Assembly: GCF_004765605.1 (NCBI RefSeq)
Contig: NZ_SRLC01000003.1
Coordinates: 434,001 to 498,000, forward strand
Origin: Hymenobacter aquaticus
GTDB lineage: Bacteria > Bacteroidota > Bacteroidia > Cytophagales > Hymenobacteraceae
Reading direction: 5' to 3'
Length of the DNA stretch: 64,000 bases
The position numbers were made by a program, and so were the translations under genes. This document shows positions 1 through 8,509 of the stretch, piece after piece (within the stretch, counting starts at the first letter, position 1; each line of letters starts with the position of its first letter). The notes below the pieces were generated by a model. The model had not been told where the DNA came from, did not search any database, and saw nothing but the letters and a program-made list of their open reading frames with translations.

Positions 1-1341
1 AGCGGCTTTGTACACGGCTGGCAGCTCAGTGGCGTATTGTACGGGCGTGGGCTTGGGCCAGAATTCCAGGGCCACGCAGCCCAGCAGCAGCAGGCCAAAC
101 GACCATTGCGGGCCGCGCCGCAGCCGGGGCTGCCACCAGGCTTCCAGGGCGCTGAACACGACGATGGGCAGCAGCAAGCTTACCAGCAGCACCCAGCGCG
201 TGGGGCAGCGGATGTTGTTGAAGAAGGGAATAAAGTGCAGAATGCTGGTGGGCAGGTTCAGCAGATCCTTGCCAAAAAACCGCAGCCCCGGCAGCGTAAG
301 CAGCACGAAAAACAGCAGCACCCAGGCCAGCGGCCGGCCCGCCGCATCGAGGTGGCGGGCCGAAGCCGGCCGGCCGGGCCACAGCGCCAGCACCAGGCCC
401 AGCAGCGGCAGCGTGTAACCCAGAAACATAACGTTTTCGATGCTGCCGGGCGTGTTGAAGATGGCCGGGCTGCTGTGCAGACGCGCGGCCCAGGCAACAT
501 CGAGGTAGCGGCTGGCGGCGGGCGGCACGAGGTAGCCCAGCACGTCGCCGCCCCACCAGAAGCCGCCGTTGTCGGAAGGGCCGGCCAGGCGCAGCAGCCG
601 GATGGCAACGTGGCTGCCCACGATGCCCAGAGCCAGCCACAGCCAGGTGCGGGGCCGCTGCCACCGAATCTGGCCCAGCCGCAGCCAGAACCACAGGGCG
701 TAGGCCAGCGCAAAATAGAGCAGCCCAAACAGCACGTAATAGTCGCTGAGCAGCGTGACGAGGCCCAGCGCGCAGCACCAGCCCACCGCCGCCCAGCTTT
801 TCACCCGGGGCCAGCGCCAACCGTCCTCCCACTCGAAAGCCCGCAGAAATGCCAGCACGAAAAACGGTACCGTGGCCGTGAGCACCAGGTTGTAATGCCC
901 TTGCAGGCGCAGCAGCTTGTAAGGCGAATAGGCGAAAACCAGCCCGGCCAGCCAGCCGAGCAGCGGGTGGCGCACCCAGCGTCGACTCAGCAGGTAGCCG
1001 CCCGTGCCCGACAGCACGTAGCTCAGGAGCAGGAACAGGTTGATAGCCAGCAGCTCCTGCCCAATGAGTAGGTTAAACAACCCAACGATGGGAATGTAGG
1101 CGTGCATCACCAGCGAAGCCCCCTGCGGATACAGCAGCCAGTTGGTATAAAAGGGGTTGGAACCCGCCAGCACGGCCTCGCGGAAGTGCCACACGTTCCA
1201 GACGTAGATGGCCGCGTCGCCGTGGGGCATAGCCGGAAAGCCGTCCGCCAGGTGCGCCCCCAGCGGCCAGGTCCAGGCCAAAAACACCACCGCGTACAGC
1301 GCCGCCACCAGCAGCAACCATCCCCGAGACTCGGACTTCAT
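1..1341 (-). CDS. Polytopic GT-C-type membrane glycosyltransferase-like protein (3' end outside window)
   Basis: The reading frame opens with ATG at 1341 and stays open through 447 codons to the window edge, so the C-terminus is missing. It begins with a transmembrane segment (about residues 8-27) and then shows HGDAAIYVWNVWHF and YPQGASLVMH, a first-loop layout seen in GT-C membrane glycosyltransferases that use lipid-linked sugars, with an early acidic residue after TM1. Many further hydrophobic segments follow (for example LLGLVLALWPG and WVLLVSLLLPIVV). It lies 60 bp downstream of another GT-C-like gene on the same strand, so the two may form an operon acting on surface glycans. The family assignment is inferred from topology and motif style; no substrate can be read from the sequence. 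Confidence 0.72.
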   Translation of the reverse strand, partial: MKSESRGWLLLVAALYAVVFLAWTWPLGAHLADGFPAMPHGDAAIYVWNVWHFREAVLAGSNPFYTNWLLYPQGASLVMHAYIPIVGLFNLLIGQELLAINLFLLLSYVLSGTGGYLLSRRWVRHPLLGWLAGLVFAYSPYKLLRLQGHYNLVLTATVPFFVLAFLRAFEWEDGWRWPRVKSWAAVGWCCALGLVTLLSDYYVLFGLLYFALAYALWFWLRLGQIRWQRPRTWLWLALGIVGSHVAIRLLRLAGPSDNGGFWWGGDVLGYLVPPAASRYLDVAWAARLHSSPAIFNTPGSIENVMFLGYTLPLLGLVLALWPGRPASARHLDAAGRPLAWVLLFFVLLTLPGLRFFGKDLLNLPTSILHFIPFFNNIRCPTRWVLLVSLLLPIVVFSALEAWWQPRLRRGPQWSFGLLLLGCVALEFWPKPTPVQYATELPAVYKAA

Positions 1342-1401
1342 AAAGCAGAAAATCAATACCTCCGCCGGGCCGGGCCGAATAGCGTAGCGCGGGTGCCGGA
1401 G

Positions 1402-2937
1402 TTAGCGAATAGCGGAAGAATCGGATTGAGTACCAGCAGATTGTAGTTCCACCACCTGAAAGTCGCCGACCCGTTTGATAACCCGGCGCAGATAGGGTTG
1501 CAGCTGCGGGCTGGCGACCAGCGTGGTATCGTTGGTGTAGAGGTAGCGCGCCCCGCGCTGAATGCAGTTGGCCAAATAGGGCTGGGCGCCCACGAAAGGC
1601 TGAAACAGCTGGGCGCTTTCGTTGTAGCCGAAGCCTTTCTTGTGCAGGAAGTAGAAGTACTTGCAGCCCGATTCGTCGGGGCCGACCACGCACAGCGCGT
1701 CGTTGGGCACGGCGTTTTCCAGCGCGGCGCGGGTAGCGGGTTCAAACAGCTCAACGGGCACCTCGCGGGCCCCGCCCATCCAGCGGGCCGGCGCAATCCG
1801 GACGAAGGCCAGCACGGGCTGGGCCACGAACAGCAGCGCCAGCACCGGCCGCCACCGGGGCTGCCGGGCCAGCCAGCCGGCCCCAACCACGACGGGCAGC
1901 AGCAGCACCGGCAGGTAGGGCAGCATGTAGTACTGGTGCACGCTCATCTGCCGCAGCTCAATCAGGTGGTAGGCCAGCAGTGCCAGGGCCCACACCAGCA
2001 CCGGCCCAAACCAGGCGCTGCGGTAGTAGCGGCCCCGCCCGATGGCAAACAGCCCGATGAGCAACAGCGCGAAGTTGCCGTAGTTGATCAGCAGCTCCGG
2101 AATATCCGAAATAATGTTGTGGGTCAATGTCTTGATGGCCACGCCCAGGTCGGTGGCGGGGCGCAGCTCCAGGCCGAAGTCGGCCAGGCCGGAGGTTTCA
2201 ATCAGGCGCACGGCGTAGGCGTACCAGGCCAGCGTGCAGCCCACCGCAACGAGGGCAAACAGCACCAGCGGGGCCGCGTCGCGCCGCCACGAGAGGCGGC
2301 GCTGCCACAGGTCGCGCAGAATGAGCACGGCAATGGGAAACCCGACGACCAGGTACTGCAGCTTGGTCATGCCGGCCAGGGTCGTCAGCCCGAGGCTCAG
2401 CCAGAAATGGATGCCGGCCCGCCCTTGATACCAGCGCAGAAAGAAATACAGCCCGGCAATGGAGGCCGACAGCGCCAGAATATCGGGCAGGGCGTTGATG
2501 GAATGGTAGAACAGCTCCGGGCTCCAGCTCAGTCCCCACGCGCCCACGGCCGCCAGCCAGCGGGAGCCCGTCAGCAGGCGCACCAACCCGAAAAACGCCA
2601 CCACGCCGGCCGCGAAGATCAGCCAGGTGACTACCCGCGGAATGGCCTCGTGGAAGCCCAGGGCCTTGTAGCCGACGGCCACCAGCCACTCGTAGCTCGG
2701 AAACTGCATGCCCGTGACGCCATCCGACTCGTTGCGCCGGTCGACGCGGGGGCGCAGCAGGTTCATGTCCTCCTCGTAGAGGTTGCGGGCCACGGCCATC
2801 GTGTTGCTTTGCCGCCACACGTGCACGCTGTTGGGCGGCTGATTGAAAAACGGCGCGTGCAGCAGCAGGTTCAGGCCCAGCAGCAGCGGCCAAAACCAGC
2901 GCGGCACGGAGTGGCCATCCAGGAGAGGTAATTTCAT
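1402..2937 (-). CDS. GT39/PMT-like membrane glycosyltransferase (ArnT-like)
   Basis: This 511-aa protein has about a dozen hydrophobic segments. The motif HVWRQSNTMAVARNLYEE follows the first membrane span, as in GT39/PMT-2 (ArnT-type) transferases that move a sugar from a polyprenyl phosphate donor at the outer face of the inner membrane. I chose the ATG at 2937 because the protein then starts MKLPLLDGHSVPRWFW directly before TM1; the frame extends upstream to 3027 but only into sequence overlapping the divergent aldehyde dehydrogenase leader. The C-terminal ~100 residues (from about EVPVELFEPAT) look soluble. It is followed 60 bp later by a second membrane glycosyltransferase. The acceptor is unknown; lipid A, protein or polysaccharide are all possible. 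Confidence 0.8.
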   Translation of the reverse strand: MKLPLLDGHSVPRWFWPLLLGLNLLLHAPFFNQPPNSVHVWRQSNTMAVARNLYEEDMNLLRPRVDRRNESDGVTGMQFPSYEWLVAVGYKALGFHEAIPRVVTWLIFAAGVVAFFGLVRLLTGSRWLAAVGAWGLSWSPELFYHSINALPDILALSASIAGLYFFLRWYQGRAGIHFWLSLGLTTLAGMTKLQYLVVGFPIAVLILRDLWQRRLSWRRDAAPLVLFALVAVGCTLAWYAYAVRLIETSGLADFGLELRPATDLGVAIKTLTHNIISDIPELLINYGNFALLLIGLFAIGRGRYYRSAWFGPVLVWALALLAYHLIELRQMSVHQYYMLPYLPVLLLPVVVGAGWLARQPRWRPVLALLFVAQPVLAFVRIAPARWMGGAREVPVELFEPATRAALENAVPNDALCVVGPDESGCKYFYFLHKKGFGYNESAQLFQPFVGAQPYLANCIQRGARYLYTNDTTLVASPQLQPYLRRVIKRVGDFQVVELQSAGTQSDSSAIR

Positions 2938-3025
2938 AAGGTCAGCATTCGGGCTTGGCCGGAAAGGCAAAAGTAGTGGTTTACTATGGCTAGATTTGTA
3001 CAACGCCCACCCTGCCCGCCCGCCC

Positions 3026-4468
3026 ATGCTTCAGCTCCAGAACTTCATCAACGGCCAGTTTGTGCCGCCCGCCGCCGGCCGCTACCTCGACAACGTGGAA
3101 CCCGCCACCGGCCAGGTCTACAGCCAGATACCGGATTCGGACGCCACCGACGTGGCCCAGGCCGTGGCCGCCGCCCAGGCCGCCTTTCCCGCCTGGCGGG
3201 CCTTGCCGGCCGAAAAGCGGGGCCGCCTGCTGGTGCGCATCGCCGAGCTGATCGAGCGGGATTTGGAGCGGCTGGCCCAGGCCGAAAGCCAGGACAACGG
3301 CAAGCCCGTGGCCCTGGCCCGCGTCGTGGATATTCCGCGGGCGGCCAGCAACTTCGCCTTTTTCGGCACCGGCATCGGCCATTTTTCCTCCGAAAGCCAC
3401 TTCCAGGAAGGCCAGTCGCTGAACTACACCGTGCGCCACCCGCTGGGCGTAGTGGGCTGCATTTCGCCCTGGAACCTGCCGCTGTACCTGTTCACCTGGA
3501 AAATAGCCCCGGCCCTGGCCGCCGGCAACTGCGTGGTGGCCAAGCCCTCGGAAATCACGCCGGCCACGGCCTACTGGCTGGGCGAGCTGTGCCAGGAAGC
3601 GGGCTTGCCGGCCGGCGTGCTCAACATCGTGCACGGCACGGGGCCCGGCGCGGGGCAGGCCATCGTGGAGCACCCCTTGGTGAAGGCCATCAGCTTTACC
3701 GGCGGCACCAAAACCGGCGAGCATATTGCCCGCACCGCCGCGCCCATGTTCAAGAAGCTCTCGTTGGAGCTGGGCGGCAAAAACCCCAACTTGATTTTCG
3801 CCGACTCCGACCTGGCGGCGGCCGTGAGCACCAGCGTGCAGTCCAGCTTCAGCAACCAGGGCCAGATCTGCCTGTGCGGCTCCCGTATTTTTATCGAGCG
3901 GCCCATTTACGAGCAGTTCAAGGAAGCATTTCTGGCCCGGGTGCAGGGCCTGAAAGTCGGCGACCCGCTGCTGGAAAGCTCCCGGCAAGGCGCCCTGGTC
4001 AGTGAGGCCCACCTGGAAAAAGTGCTGTCCTACATCGAGCTGGCCCAGCGGGAAGGCGGGCAGCTGCTGGCCGGCGGGCAGCGCGTGCACCTGGAAGGCC
4101 GCTGTGCCGACGGCTTTTTCCTGGCGCCCACCGTGTTTGAGGGTCTGGCCCCCGACTGCCGCACCAACCGCGAGGAAATCTTCGGCCCCGTCGTCACCCT
4201 CACGCCCTTCGACACCGAAGAGGAAGTGCTGGACTGGGCCAACGGCACCGACTACGGCCTGTCGGCCACCATCTGGACCCGCGACCTGGACCGGGCCCAC
4301 CGCGTGGCCCACCAGCTGCACGCCGGCGTGGTCTGGATTAACACCTGGCTGCTGCGCGACCTGCGCACCCCGTTTGGGGGCATGAAAAACTCGGGCGTGG
4401 GCCGGGAAGGCGGCCTGGAAGCCCTGCGCTTCTTCACCGAGCCCCAGAACGTGTGCGTGAAATTGTAG
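3026..4468 (+). CDS. NAD-dependent aldehyde dehydrogenase, ALDH8-like (2-aminomuconate/2-hydroxymuconate semialdehyde type)
   Basis: This is a 480-aa ALDH-superfamily enzyme that oxidises an aldehyde to the acid with NAD(P)+. It shows the cofactor region ISPWNLPLYLFTWKIAPALA and KPSEITPATA, the FTGGTKTGE glycine motif, the general-base LELGGKNPNLIF motif and the nucleophile region NQGQICLCGSRIF, where the Cys after GQI is catalytic. The order and wording of these motifs match the group that handles 2-aminomuconic and 2-hydroxymuconic semialdehydes. No kynurenine or meta-cleavage genes flank it, so the substrate remains an inference. ATG at 3026 is preferred over the upstream extension because MLQLQNFINGQF is the usual family start. 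The promoter must lie in the 88 bp shared with the divergent glycosyltransferase. Confidence 0.9.
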   Translation: MLQLQNFINGQFVPPAAGRYLDNVEPATGQVYSQIPDSDATDVAQAVAAAQAAFPAWRALPAEKRGRLLVRIAELIERDLERLAQAESQDNGKPVALARVVDIPRAASNFAFFGTGIGHFSSESHFQEGQSLNYTVRHPLGVVGCISPWNLPLYLFTWKIAPALAAGNCVVAKPSEITPATAYWLGELCQEAGLPAGVLNIVHGTGPGAGQAIVEHPLVKAISFTGGTKTGEHIARTAAPMFKKLSLELGGKNPNLIFADSDLAAAVSTSVQSSFSNQGQICLCGSRIFIERPIYEQFKEAFLARVQGLKVGDPLLESSRQGALVSEAHLEKVLSYIELAQREGGQLLAGGQRVHLEGRCADGFFLAPTVFEGLAPDCRTNREEIFGPVVTLTPFDTEEEVLDWANGTDYGLSATIWTRDLDRAHRVAHQLHAGVVWINTWLLRDLRTPFGGMKNSGVGREGGLEALRFFTEPQNVCVKL

Positions 4469-4488
4469 CAGCCAAGGCGCCCGTAAAA

Positions 4489-4529
4489 AAGGCCGCTGCC
4501 GTTCGTAGCAAACGAACAGCCGCGGCCTT
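4489..4529. terminator. Bidirectional rho-independent terminator
   Basis: An inverted repeat starts AAGGCCGC and ends GCGGCCTT, with an inner GTTCGT/ACGAAC stem. It is preceded by an A-run and lies between the convergent ends of the aldehyde dehydrogenase (4468) and the TonB-domain lipoprotein (4553). Confidence 0.75.
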
Positions 4530-4552
4530 CACTGTGGGGAGCTTGTCCGGGC

Positions 4553-6034
4553 CTATTGCAGCCGCTCCATCGTGCGCTCCAGGTCGGCCAGGGTGGTTTC
4601 CTGAAACTCCAGCTGCTCGGAAGCGGCTTGGCCCGTCACGGTGCGACGCATGGCTACGAAAGGCGTACCGTTGCGGTATTGCAACCCGATAATCAACACT
4701 TTGCGGTTGCCGGGAATGCCCTGAAACGAGTACCCATCGGTCTGGGGGCGGGCTTCGGCAATGGCCAGGCAATCCTCCAGCACCAGCCGGATGCTAGTGC
4801 CCGGCTCCACGTCGACCGGCACGGTAAAGTCGACGGGCGAGTGAGCAGCCAGGGGCTTGTCGGCGTTCAGCCAGCCCAGGCGGCGGCAGGTGTACACGCG
4901 GCGGTTGGCGCTGCTTTCCTCGGCATCAGCTTCGTCGGTGGCGGCTTCCCGGGCCGTAGCGCCCGGCACCACCGAGTCGGCGGTGGCGGGAGTTTCGGCG
5001 GCGTTGGCCAGGCCATCATGGAAGGCGAAGCGGATGGGCAGCATCATTTTCACCTTTACCGGCTGGCCGCCGCTACGGGCCGGCGTCCACTGGCCCGAGG
5101 TCTGGCGCAGCACCCGCAGTACTTCCTCGTCGCAGCCGCCCCCGATGCCGCGCACAATCTCCGGCGACTCGACCCGGCCATTTTCATCAACCAGGAAAGA
5201 GGCGTACACGATGCCTTCGGTGCGGCTGGCCACGGCCGTCTGGGGGTAGCGCACCAGCTTGTTGATGTCGGCCGGGCCGCTGCCGTAAGACGGCATCTGG
5301 TCGGCGGCGGCGGCGGTTTTGGCGGGCAAGGGCAATTCGGCGGCAGGACCGGCGGCTACCCAGCGCACCGGCTGCCGGCCCCGGCCACCTTGGCCGTAAA
5401 ATAGTTTCAGCTCTTTTTTGCGGGCCGCCGGGCCGGGCATCTCCAGCTGAAACGCTTCTCCCGGGGCCAGCCGCAGTTGCTGTCCCTTAGCCGAAGCCCG
5501 CACCAGCACAATGCCACCCGATTCGAGCAGCTCCCCATCGGGCGTCACCGTCGAGAGGTTGGAAAGCAGCATGTCGGCCACGCTGTAGCACTCTTTCAGC
5601 TCTACCCACACCGGGTTAGCGGCGGGCTGGTTAGCGCTGGTCACGAGCACCCCGGCCGGAATCCGGACCACGGTGCCTTCGCGGCCGTGCACTTCGGCGG
5701 GCTGGGTGGGGTCAATCTGGAAGTACTCACTGGCCTTCAGCGTCAGGTCATGGAGCTGGGCCTCGGAGGGCGGCAGCGCGGTAGTATCGGAGCCGGGGGC
5801 CCGCAGCACGCCGCGCCGGTACACGATCAGCGGGGCGGTGCGGCTGGTGCGGCTACTCAGGTGGTGCCAGTCGCGGGTACCCACGGCACCGGAGGCGGGC
5901 ATGTCGGGCAGTGAGTCGGCCAGGGCCGGGGCTACCTCGGCGGGCCGGGCCGCTTCGACCCGGGCCGGTTTTTCGCTTTGGCAACCCGCCAGAGCGGCTA
6001 TTCCTAATAAACTAAAAAGTAGACGGCGTTTCAT
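4553..6034 (-). CDS. Lipoprotein with internal TonB C-terminal-like domain
   Basis: This 493-aa protein starts MKRRLLFSLLGIAALAGC, a lipoprotein signal with lipobox LAGC and lipidation at Cys17. ATG at 6034 is chosen over the one 15 bp upstream because it gives this clean signal. Around residues 255-340 there is a TonB C-terminal-like domain (PQTAVASRTEGIVYASF, then VDENGRVESPEIVRGIG and CDEEVLRVLRQTSGQWTPA). A further ~150 residues follow that I do not recognise. TonB-like domains in this phylum often sit at the end of inner-membrane transducers or M56-type sensors, so an internal copy in a lipoprotein is atypical. No ExbB/ExbD genes are nearby. A role in energy transduction is therefore doubtful; a periplasmic binding or scaffolding role is equally possible. 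Confidence 0.75.
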   Translation of the reverse strand: MKRRLLFSLLGIAALAGCQSEKPARVEAARPAEVAPALADSLPDMPASGAVGTRDWHHLSSRTSRTAPLIVYRRGVLRAPGSDTTALPPSEAQLHDLTLKASEYFQIDPTQPAEVHGREGTVVRIPAGVLVTSANQPAANPVWVELKECYSVADMLLSNLSTVTPDGELLESGGIVLVRASAKGQQLRLAPGEAFQLEMPGPAARKKELKLFYGQGGRGRQPVRWVAAGPAAELPLPAKTAAAADQMPSYGSGPADINKLVRYPQTAVASRTEGIVYASFLVDENGRVESPEIVRGIGGGCDEEVLRVLRQTSGQWTPARSGGQPVKVKMMLPIRFAFHDGLANAAETPATADSVVPGATAREAATDEADAEESSANRRVYTCRRLGWLNADKPLAAHSPVDFTVPVDVEPGTSIRLVLEDCLAIAEARPQTDGYSFQGIPGNRKVLIIGLQYRNGTPFVAMRRTVTGQAASEQLEFQETTLADLERTMERLQ

Positions 6035-6143
6035 TCGGAGCATGCGCATAAAGTCACTCTACGCGAAAACTATCCGAAGGAAACGCCGTCGACCAGCATT
6101 TTCTTACGTGAAGCGGGTAATAACGGTGCGTAGCACCCGCTAT

Positions 6144-8366
6144 TTACAGGTTTTTCAGCACGAAGTCAGTCATTTGCCGATATAAGTGCAGGCGGGTGTT
6201 GCCCCCGTAGATGCCGTGGTTGCGGTTGGGGTAGTATAACGTCTGGTAGTCTTTATTGGCTTTTACCAGCGCATCAACCCAGGCAATGGAGTTCTGGAAG
6301 TGCACGTTGTCGTCGCCGGTGCCGTGCACGAGCAGGTAGCGGCCCTTGAGCTGCTGGGCAAACTGCACGGGCGAGTTGTCGTCGTAGCCGCCGGGGTTTT
6401 CCTGGGGCGTTTTCAGGAACCGCTCGGTGTAGACCGAGTCGTAGTAGCGCCAGTTGGTGACGGGCGCCACCGAAATGGCCATCTTGAACAGATCGGCGTT
6501 TTTGGTCATGGCCAGGGCCGTCATGTAGCCCCCGAAGCTCCAGCCCCAGATGCCGATGCGCGCCTTGTCCACGTAGGGCAGGGTGCCCAGATACTTGGCG
6601 CTTTCGCCCTGGTCGATGGTTTCGAGCTTGCCCAGGTTGGCGTAGGTACTTTTCTTGAACTCGGCGCCCCGGGCCCCCGTGCCGCGGTTATCCACCGACA
6701 CGACGATGTAGCCCTGCTCGGCCAGCAGCTGGTGCCAGAGGTAGTTGGTCAGGGCAATGCCGCCGCCCACGTCGTCTTTCACGGTCTGGGAGCCGGGGCC
6801 GCCGTACACGTACATCAGCACCGGGTATTTCTTATTGGGGTCGAAGTTGGCGGGCTTCAGCATCGAGCCGTTCAGGGTCACGCCTTCCGAGGTTTTGAAG
6901 CTGATGAATTCCAGCTTGCCCAGGTTGTACTGGCTCAGGGTCTGGCGCAGCTTGGTGTTGTCTTCCAGCACCTTCACCACCTTGCCGTCCTTGCCGTTGC
7001 GCACGCTCACCGTGGTGGGCTCGCCGGCGGCCGAGAAGTAGTTGAGGAAATAGCGGCAGTCGGGGCTCATGTTCACGGTGTTGTTGCCGTGGGCCACCTC
7101 GCTCAGCCGGGTTTTGCCGCTGCCTTTCAGGTTGATACGGTAAAGCTGGCGCTGCAAGGGCGAGGCCTCGGTGCTGCTGTAGTACACGATGCCCTTGTCT
7201 TCGTCGAAGCCGTCGATGCTGGTGATTTCCCAGTTGCCCTTGGTGAGCTGGCGCACCAGCTGGCCCTGCATGTTGTAGAGGTAGAGGTGGCGGTAGCCGT
7301 CCTTTTCGCTGCTGAACAGGAACTGCTTGCCGTCGGCGAGGTAGCGCAAGTCGTCGTTGACTTCCACGTAAGCCTTGTCCGCGTCGGTAAGCACCACCTG
7401 GGTTTTGCCGCTGTTGGCGTCGGCGTGCAGGATTTCGAGCTTGTTCTGCAAGCGGTTCAGGCGCCGGATGCTAAGCAGGTTGGGCGTTTCGGTCCAGATG
7501 ATGCGGGGAATGTACTGGTCGGGCTCGGGGCCCACGTCCATTTTGGTGGTGCGGCCGGCCGTTACGTCGTGCACCGAAATACTAACGACCGAGTTTTTCT
7601 CGCCGGCCTTGGGGTACTTGTAGCGGTAGTCCTGCGGGTATAGCTCGCCCCACACCTGCATGTTGTACTCGGGCACCTGGCTCTCGTCGAAGGTGTAGAA
7701 GGCCAGCTGCCGCGAGTCGGGCGACCAGAAAAAGGCCTGGGCAAACTCAAATTCCTCCTCGTAGACCCAGTCCGTCGAGCCGTTGATGATCTTGTTTTGC
7801 ACGCCGTCGGTGGTCACGGCTTTTTCCTGCATCGTGGCCAGGTCGGTCACGAACAGGTTGTTGTCGCGCACGAAGGCCACGCGCTTGCCATCGGGCGAGA
7901 AAGTGGCGTAGCTCTGCTTGCCGCCGGCGCTCAGGGGCGTCAGCTGCTTGCTGGCCCGGTCGTAGACGAAGTAGGTGGCGCGGGAGCTGCGGCGGTAAAT
8001 CGGCTCTTCGGCCGTCCAGAACAGGATTTTCTTCTCGTCGGAGTTGAACACGTAGCCCTCCACCGGCACGGGCTGGGTGGTGCCGGCCAGTTTCAGGTCC
8101 TGGGCGGCCACCAGGGTTTGCACGGCTTTGCCGCTGGTCACGTCGTGCTGCACCAGGTCGCCGTTGTCGAGCGAGGAATAGTAGCGGCCGTCCCGCATCC
8201 AGTTGAAGCCCGGCACGGTGCGGGCCTGAAACGTGCCTTTGGACCAGATATCTTCGAGGGTAATATTCTGTTTCTGCTGGGCTACGGCCATCGGAGCCGA
8301 GGCGGGCAGCAGGGCGGGGCTGGCAGTGGTCAGAAAGAAAGCCAGACCGAGAAAGCGAAAATTCAT
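6144..8366 (-). CDS. Dipeptidyl peptidase IV (S9B prolyl oligopeptidase family)
   Basis: This 740-aa exported serine peptidase removes Xaa-Pro or Xaa-Ala dipeptides from peptide N-termini. An N-terminal signal peptide (about residues 1-29, ending AMAVAQ-like) is followed by a beta-propeller region with repeated PDG/SPD strands. The DWVYEEEF motif (residues 199-206) carries the paired Glu that bind the substrate amino terminus, which separates DPP IV from other S9 members. The catalytic triad is visible: Ser610 in GWSFGGYMT, Asp685 in HGTGDDNVHFQ and His717 in NRNHGIYGG. Length is normal for the family. Upstream (8440-8494) lies a strong hairpin that probably ends the preceding transcript, so it is likely transcribed on its own. 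Confidence 0.95.
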   Translation of the reverse strand: MNFRFLGLAFFLTTASPALLPASAPMAVAQQKQNITLEDIWSKGTFQARTVPGFNWMRDGRYYSSLDNGDLVQHDVTSGKAVQTLVAAQDLKLAGTTQPVPVEGYVFNSDEKKILFWTAEEPIYRRSSRATYFVYDRASKQLTPLSAGGKQSYATFSPDGKRVAFVRDNNLFVTDLATMQEKAVTTDGVQNKIINGSTDWVYEEEFEFAQAFFWSPDSRQLAFYTFDESQVPEYNMQVWGELYPQDYRYKYPKAGEKNSVVSISVHDVTAGRTTKMDVGPEPDQYIPRIIWTETPNLLSIRRLNRLQNKLEILHADANSGKTQVVLTDADKAYVEVNDDLRYLADGKQFLFSSEKDGYRHLYLYNMQGQLVRQLTKGNWEITSIDGFDEDKGIVYYSSTEASPLQRQLYRINLKGSGKTRLSEVAHGNNTVNMSPDCRYFLNYFSAAGEPTTVSVRNGKDGKVVKVLEDNTKLRQTLSQYNLGKLEFISFKTSEGVTLNGSMLKPANFDPNKKYPVLMYVYGGPGSQTVKDDVGGGIALTNYLWHQLLAEQGYIVVSVDNRGTGARGAEFKKSTYANLGKLETIDQGESAKYLGTLPYVDKARIGIWGWSFGGYMTALAMTKNADLFKMAISVAPVTNWRYYDSVYTERFLKTPQENPGGYDDNSPVQFAQQLKGRYLLVHGTGDDNVHFQNSIAWVDALVKANKDYQTLYYPNRNHGIYGGNTRLHLYRQMTDFVLKNL

Positions 8367-8439
8367 AGAAGCGGAAAAAGTGAACGGCTAAAACGCAGAG
8401 GGTAAAGGTAGAGAAAGATGCCCCTATGGTTGCACGCGG

Positions 8440-8494
8440 CCCGCAGCCACGCGAGGCCCGCTACCAGGGGTAACGGGCCTCGTGTGGCTGCGGG
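8440..8494. terminator. Long stem-loop downstream of the T9SS substrate gene
   Basis: The 21-bp arms (CCCGCAGCCACGCGAGGCCCG and its complement with a single G-U position) enclose a 13-nt loop. It starts 15 bp beyond the stop codon of the minus-strand gene ending at 8510. There is no T-run after it, so it may stabilise the 3' end rather than act as a canonical terminator. Confidence 0.55.
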
Positions 8495-8509
8495 TCGAAA
8501 ATGGACTAC

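Noticed and set aside
2990..4321. A 443-codon minus-strand frame opposite the aldehyde dehydrogenase
   Set aside because: Shadow of a gene with complete catalytic motifs on the plus strand.
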